A stretch of DNA of 29,922 bases, from positions 1 to 29,922 of the forward strand of contig JBBHKE010001490.1 of the NCBI GenBank assembly GCA_037447655.1. The letters are read 5' to 3'. The notes under the pieces are model-generated. The model saw nothing but the letters and a program-made list of their open reading frames with translations, had not been told where the DNA came from and made no database searches. This stretch comes from Zygnema cylindricum (Eukaryota; Streptophyta; Zygnematophyceae; Zygnematales; Zygnemataceae). Below, one piece after another: positions 29,148 through 29,922 of the stretch (within the stretch, counting starts at the first letter, position 1; every line of letters begins with the position of its first letter). Made by a program: the position numbers and the translations under genes.

Positions 29148-29535
29148 TTTTAAAAAATAAAATCTTTATATTCAGTAGATAGGGTTGTGAGAGGAGACCA
29201 AAAAGACTTAAAATATTTTCTAAGAAGTTATTTGTAATACTTACCTTTATTAGTATTACAGTAGCAAAAGTACAGTAGAGAGTATTGTACCTTTGTAGGT
29301 TTTACGGTGTGGCGCCGACACGCGTCAGGGAGTAGACAATTTGGATCGCCAGATCAAATTGATTGGATATTTTTCGGATACTTCGGAAAATATGTGGTAC
29401 GGTATTTTTGGAATCATACGGATATTTTGGAAATGTATGCTACGGGTCATTTCTATGATCATTGATTGGAAACGTCCGGATATTTCGAAAATGTTTGGTA
29501 TGTTACGTTTTGTTGTTTTGGAAACCTTGAGTCCT
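29148..29535 (+). repeat. 3' LTR of E1, truncated
   Basis: It matches the E1 5' LTR (16642-17030) closely until about 29500, more loosely to about 29535, and not at all beyond. About 640 bp of LTR, including the TATA box, is missing or displaced beyond the window. It lacks the duplicated GGGACCACAAG motif because the break is upstream of it. Confidence 0.8.
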
Positions 29536-29690
29536 CTCTATATCTTGCTACTATACTACCATGCGATAAGTCTGACATCGCAGCTGGAAACTTTAAGTAC
29601 TACACATATTGCTATGCTGCTTTGTTGCTATGCTGCGGTGATCTGACATCGCAGCTGCACTGCTCTAATATCACTGCTACGCTAACAGGT
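29536..29690. other. Unassigned DNA with a repeated 16-mer
   Basis: TCTGACATCGCAGCTG occurs at about 29569-29584 and again at about 29642-29657, 73 bases apart, with GCTATGCTGC words between. No gene is recognised. This could be the start of a sequence that replaced the rest of the E1 3' LTR. Confidence 0.5.
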
Positions 29691-29764
29691 CATAGTAGTC
29701 ATAGCAATCATAGCAGTCACAGCAGTCATAACAGTCACAACAGAGTCATAGCAGCTATAGCAGT
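29691..29764 (+). repeat. 9-bp minisatellite, CATAGCAGT-type
   Basis: About eight units of CATAGCAGT and one-base variants (CATAGTAGT, CATAGCAAT, CACAGCAGT, CATAACAGT). The first five are in perfect nine-base register, then slips occur. In one frame it reads as repeats of His-Ser-Ser, but the surrounding frame gives no sign of a real protein. Confidence 0.85.
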
Positions 29765-29922
29765 CTGCGCAAGAAAGGTGTTCTAAACTTTAGTCAGTTT
29801 GTGTGAAGATAAATTGACGAGGACATGATTTAGTGAGTATGCAACTCCAAAGGGAGTACACAGATTCGGTGCACTTAAGGCACACGTGTCGGTCCGTGAG
29901 AAAGTCAAGTTTGGTTGTTATA
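29765..29922. other. Unassigned DNA at the window end
   Basis: I recognise nothing in these 158 bases. There is no LTR-like end, gene or repeat unit. Confidence 0.4.

Larger units (their letters stand above)
16642..29535 (+). mobile_element. Element E1: Ty1/copia LTR retrotransposon (second family), interrupted by element E2
   Basis: E1 consists of a 5' LTR (16642-18948, itself interrupted), PBS, gag, protease, integrase and RT up to 22393, then resumes at 28510 with RNase H, polypurine tract (29141-29147) and a partial 3' LTR. The left part ends at TTGTAC and the right part starts TATACGAGACGC. E2, which is uninterrupted here, reads CTGTACGAGACCC at this place, so the halves are one element split by E2. 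The two outer LTRs share features absent from E2's LTRs, such as AGTAGATAGGG, GAGAGGAG.CCAAAAAGACTTA and TACTTCGGAAAATATGTGGTACGG (two parts), which supports pairing them. Confidence 0.88.

Noticed and set aside
16642-29535. Tandem retrotransposon array sharing LTRs (L-int-L-int-L-int-L)
   Set aside because: The junctions at 22393 and 28510 are two halves of one E1 site with a matching short duplication, so nesting explains the layout better.
29466-29786. 106-codon frame with His-Ser-Ser repeats
   Set aside because: It is an LTR fragment joined to a minisatellite; the repeat peptide is a by-product of the nine-base unit.
1-29922. CRISPR arrays, bacterial operons, insertion sequences
   Set aside because: The window is eukaryotic retrotransposon DNA; no regularly spaced identical repeats with unique spacers are present.

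Overview
The window is eukaryotic nuclear DNA made almost entirely of decayed, nested Ty1/copia LTR retrotransposons set in AT-rich, gene-free DNA. I see no intact cellular gene, no rRNA gene and no convincing tRNA gene. The host is probably a plant or alga. The LTRs carry AAACCCTAG telobox-like motifs, and one primer-binding site is, from memory, an exact 15-nt complement of initiator-Met tRNA. I cannot name the species. The tetramer GTAC is strikingly frequent.

Layout. 1-3219: gene-free DNA with a polypyrimidine tract, small tandem repeats and a 140-bp tandem duplication. 3225-11848: element A (minus strand), a full-length copia element with two LTRs, PBS, gag, protease, integrase, RT, RNase H, polypurine tract and near-matching 5-bp target duplications. 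It is broken by a solo LTR of its own family in opposite orientation (4977-6023, perfect CCTAT duplication) and by a solo LTR of the second family inside its 5' LTR (9666-11045). 11854-16641: gene-free DNA with two diverged copies of a dispersed repeat (R1). 16642 to about 29535: element E1 (plus strand, second family). Its 5' LTR is split by a solo family-A LTR (17482-18752), and its pol gene is split by a complete nested element of the same family, E2 (22394-28509, TG...CA, TGTAC/TATAC duplications). E1's RNase H resumes at 28510 and its 3' LTR is cut off near 29535. The window ends in short repeats and a 9-bp minisatellite.

All elements are dead: stop codons, frameshifts and lost catalytic residues, with a different integrase lesion in each. 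Three things merit attention. Both families use a half-tRNA style primer site complementary to the anticodon stem-loop of tRNA-iMet, directly after the LTR, and the gag reading frame runs through it, so an in-frame ATG pairs with the primer's own CAU anticodon. All four family-A LTRs carry an antisense tRNA-like unit (box A-like, box B, TTTT) just upstream of their TATA box. The 3' part of the family-A LTR keeps one reading frame aligned without indels across three diverged copies.
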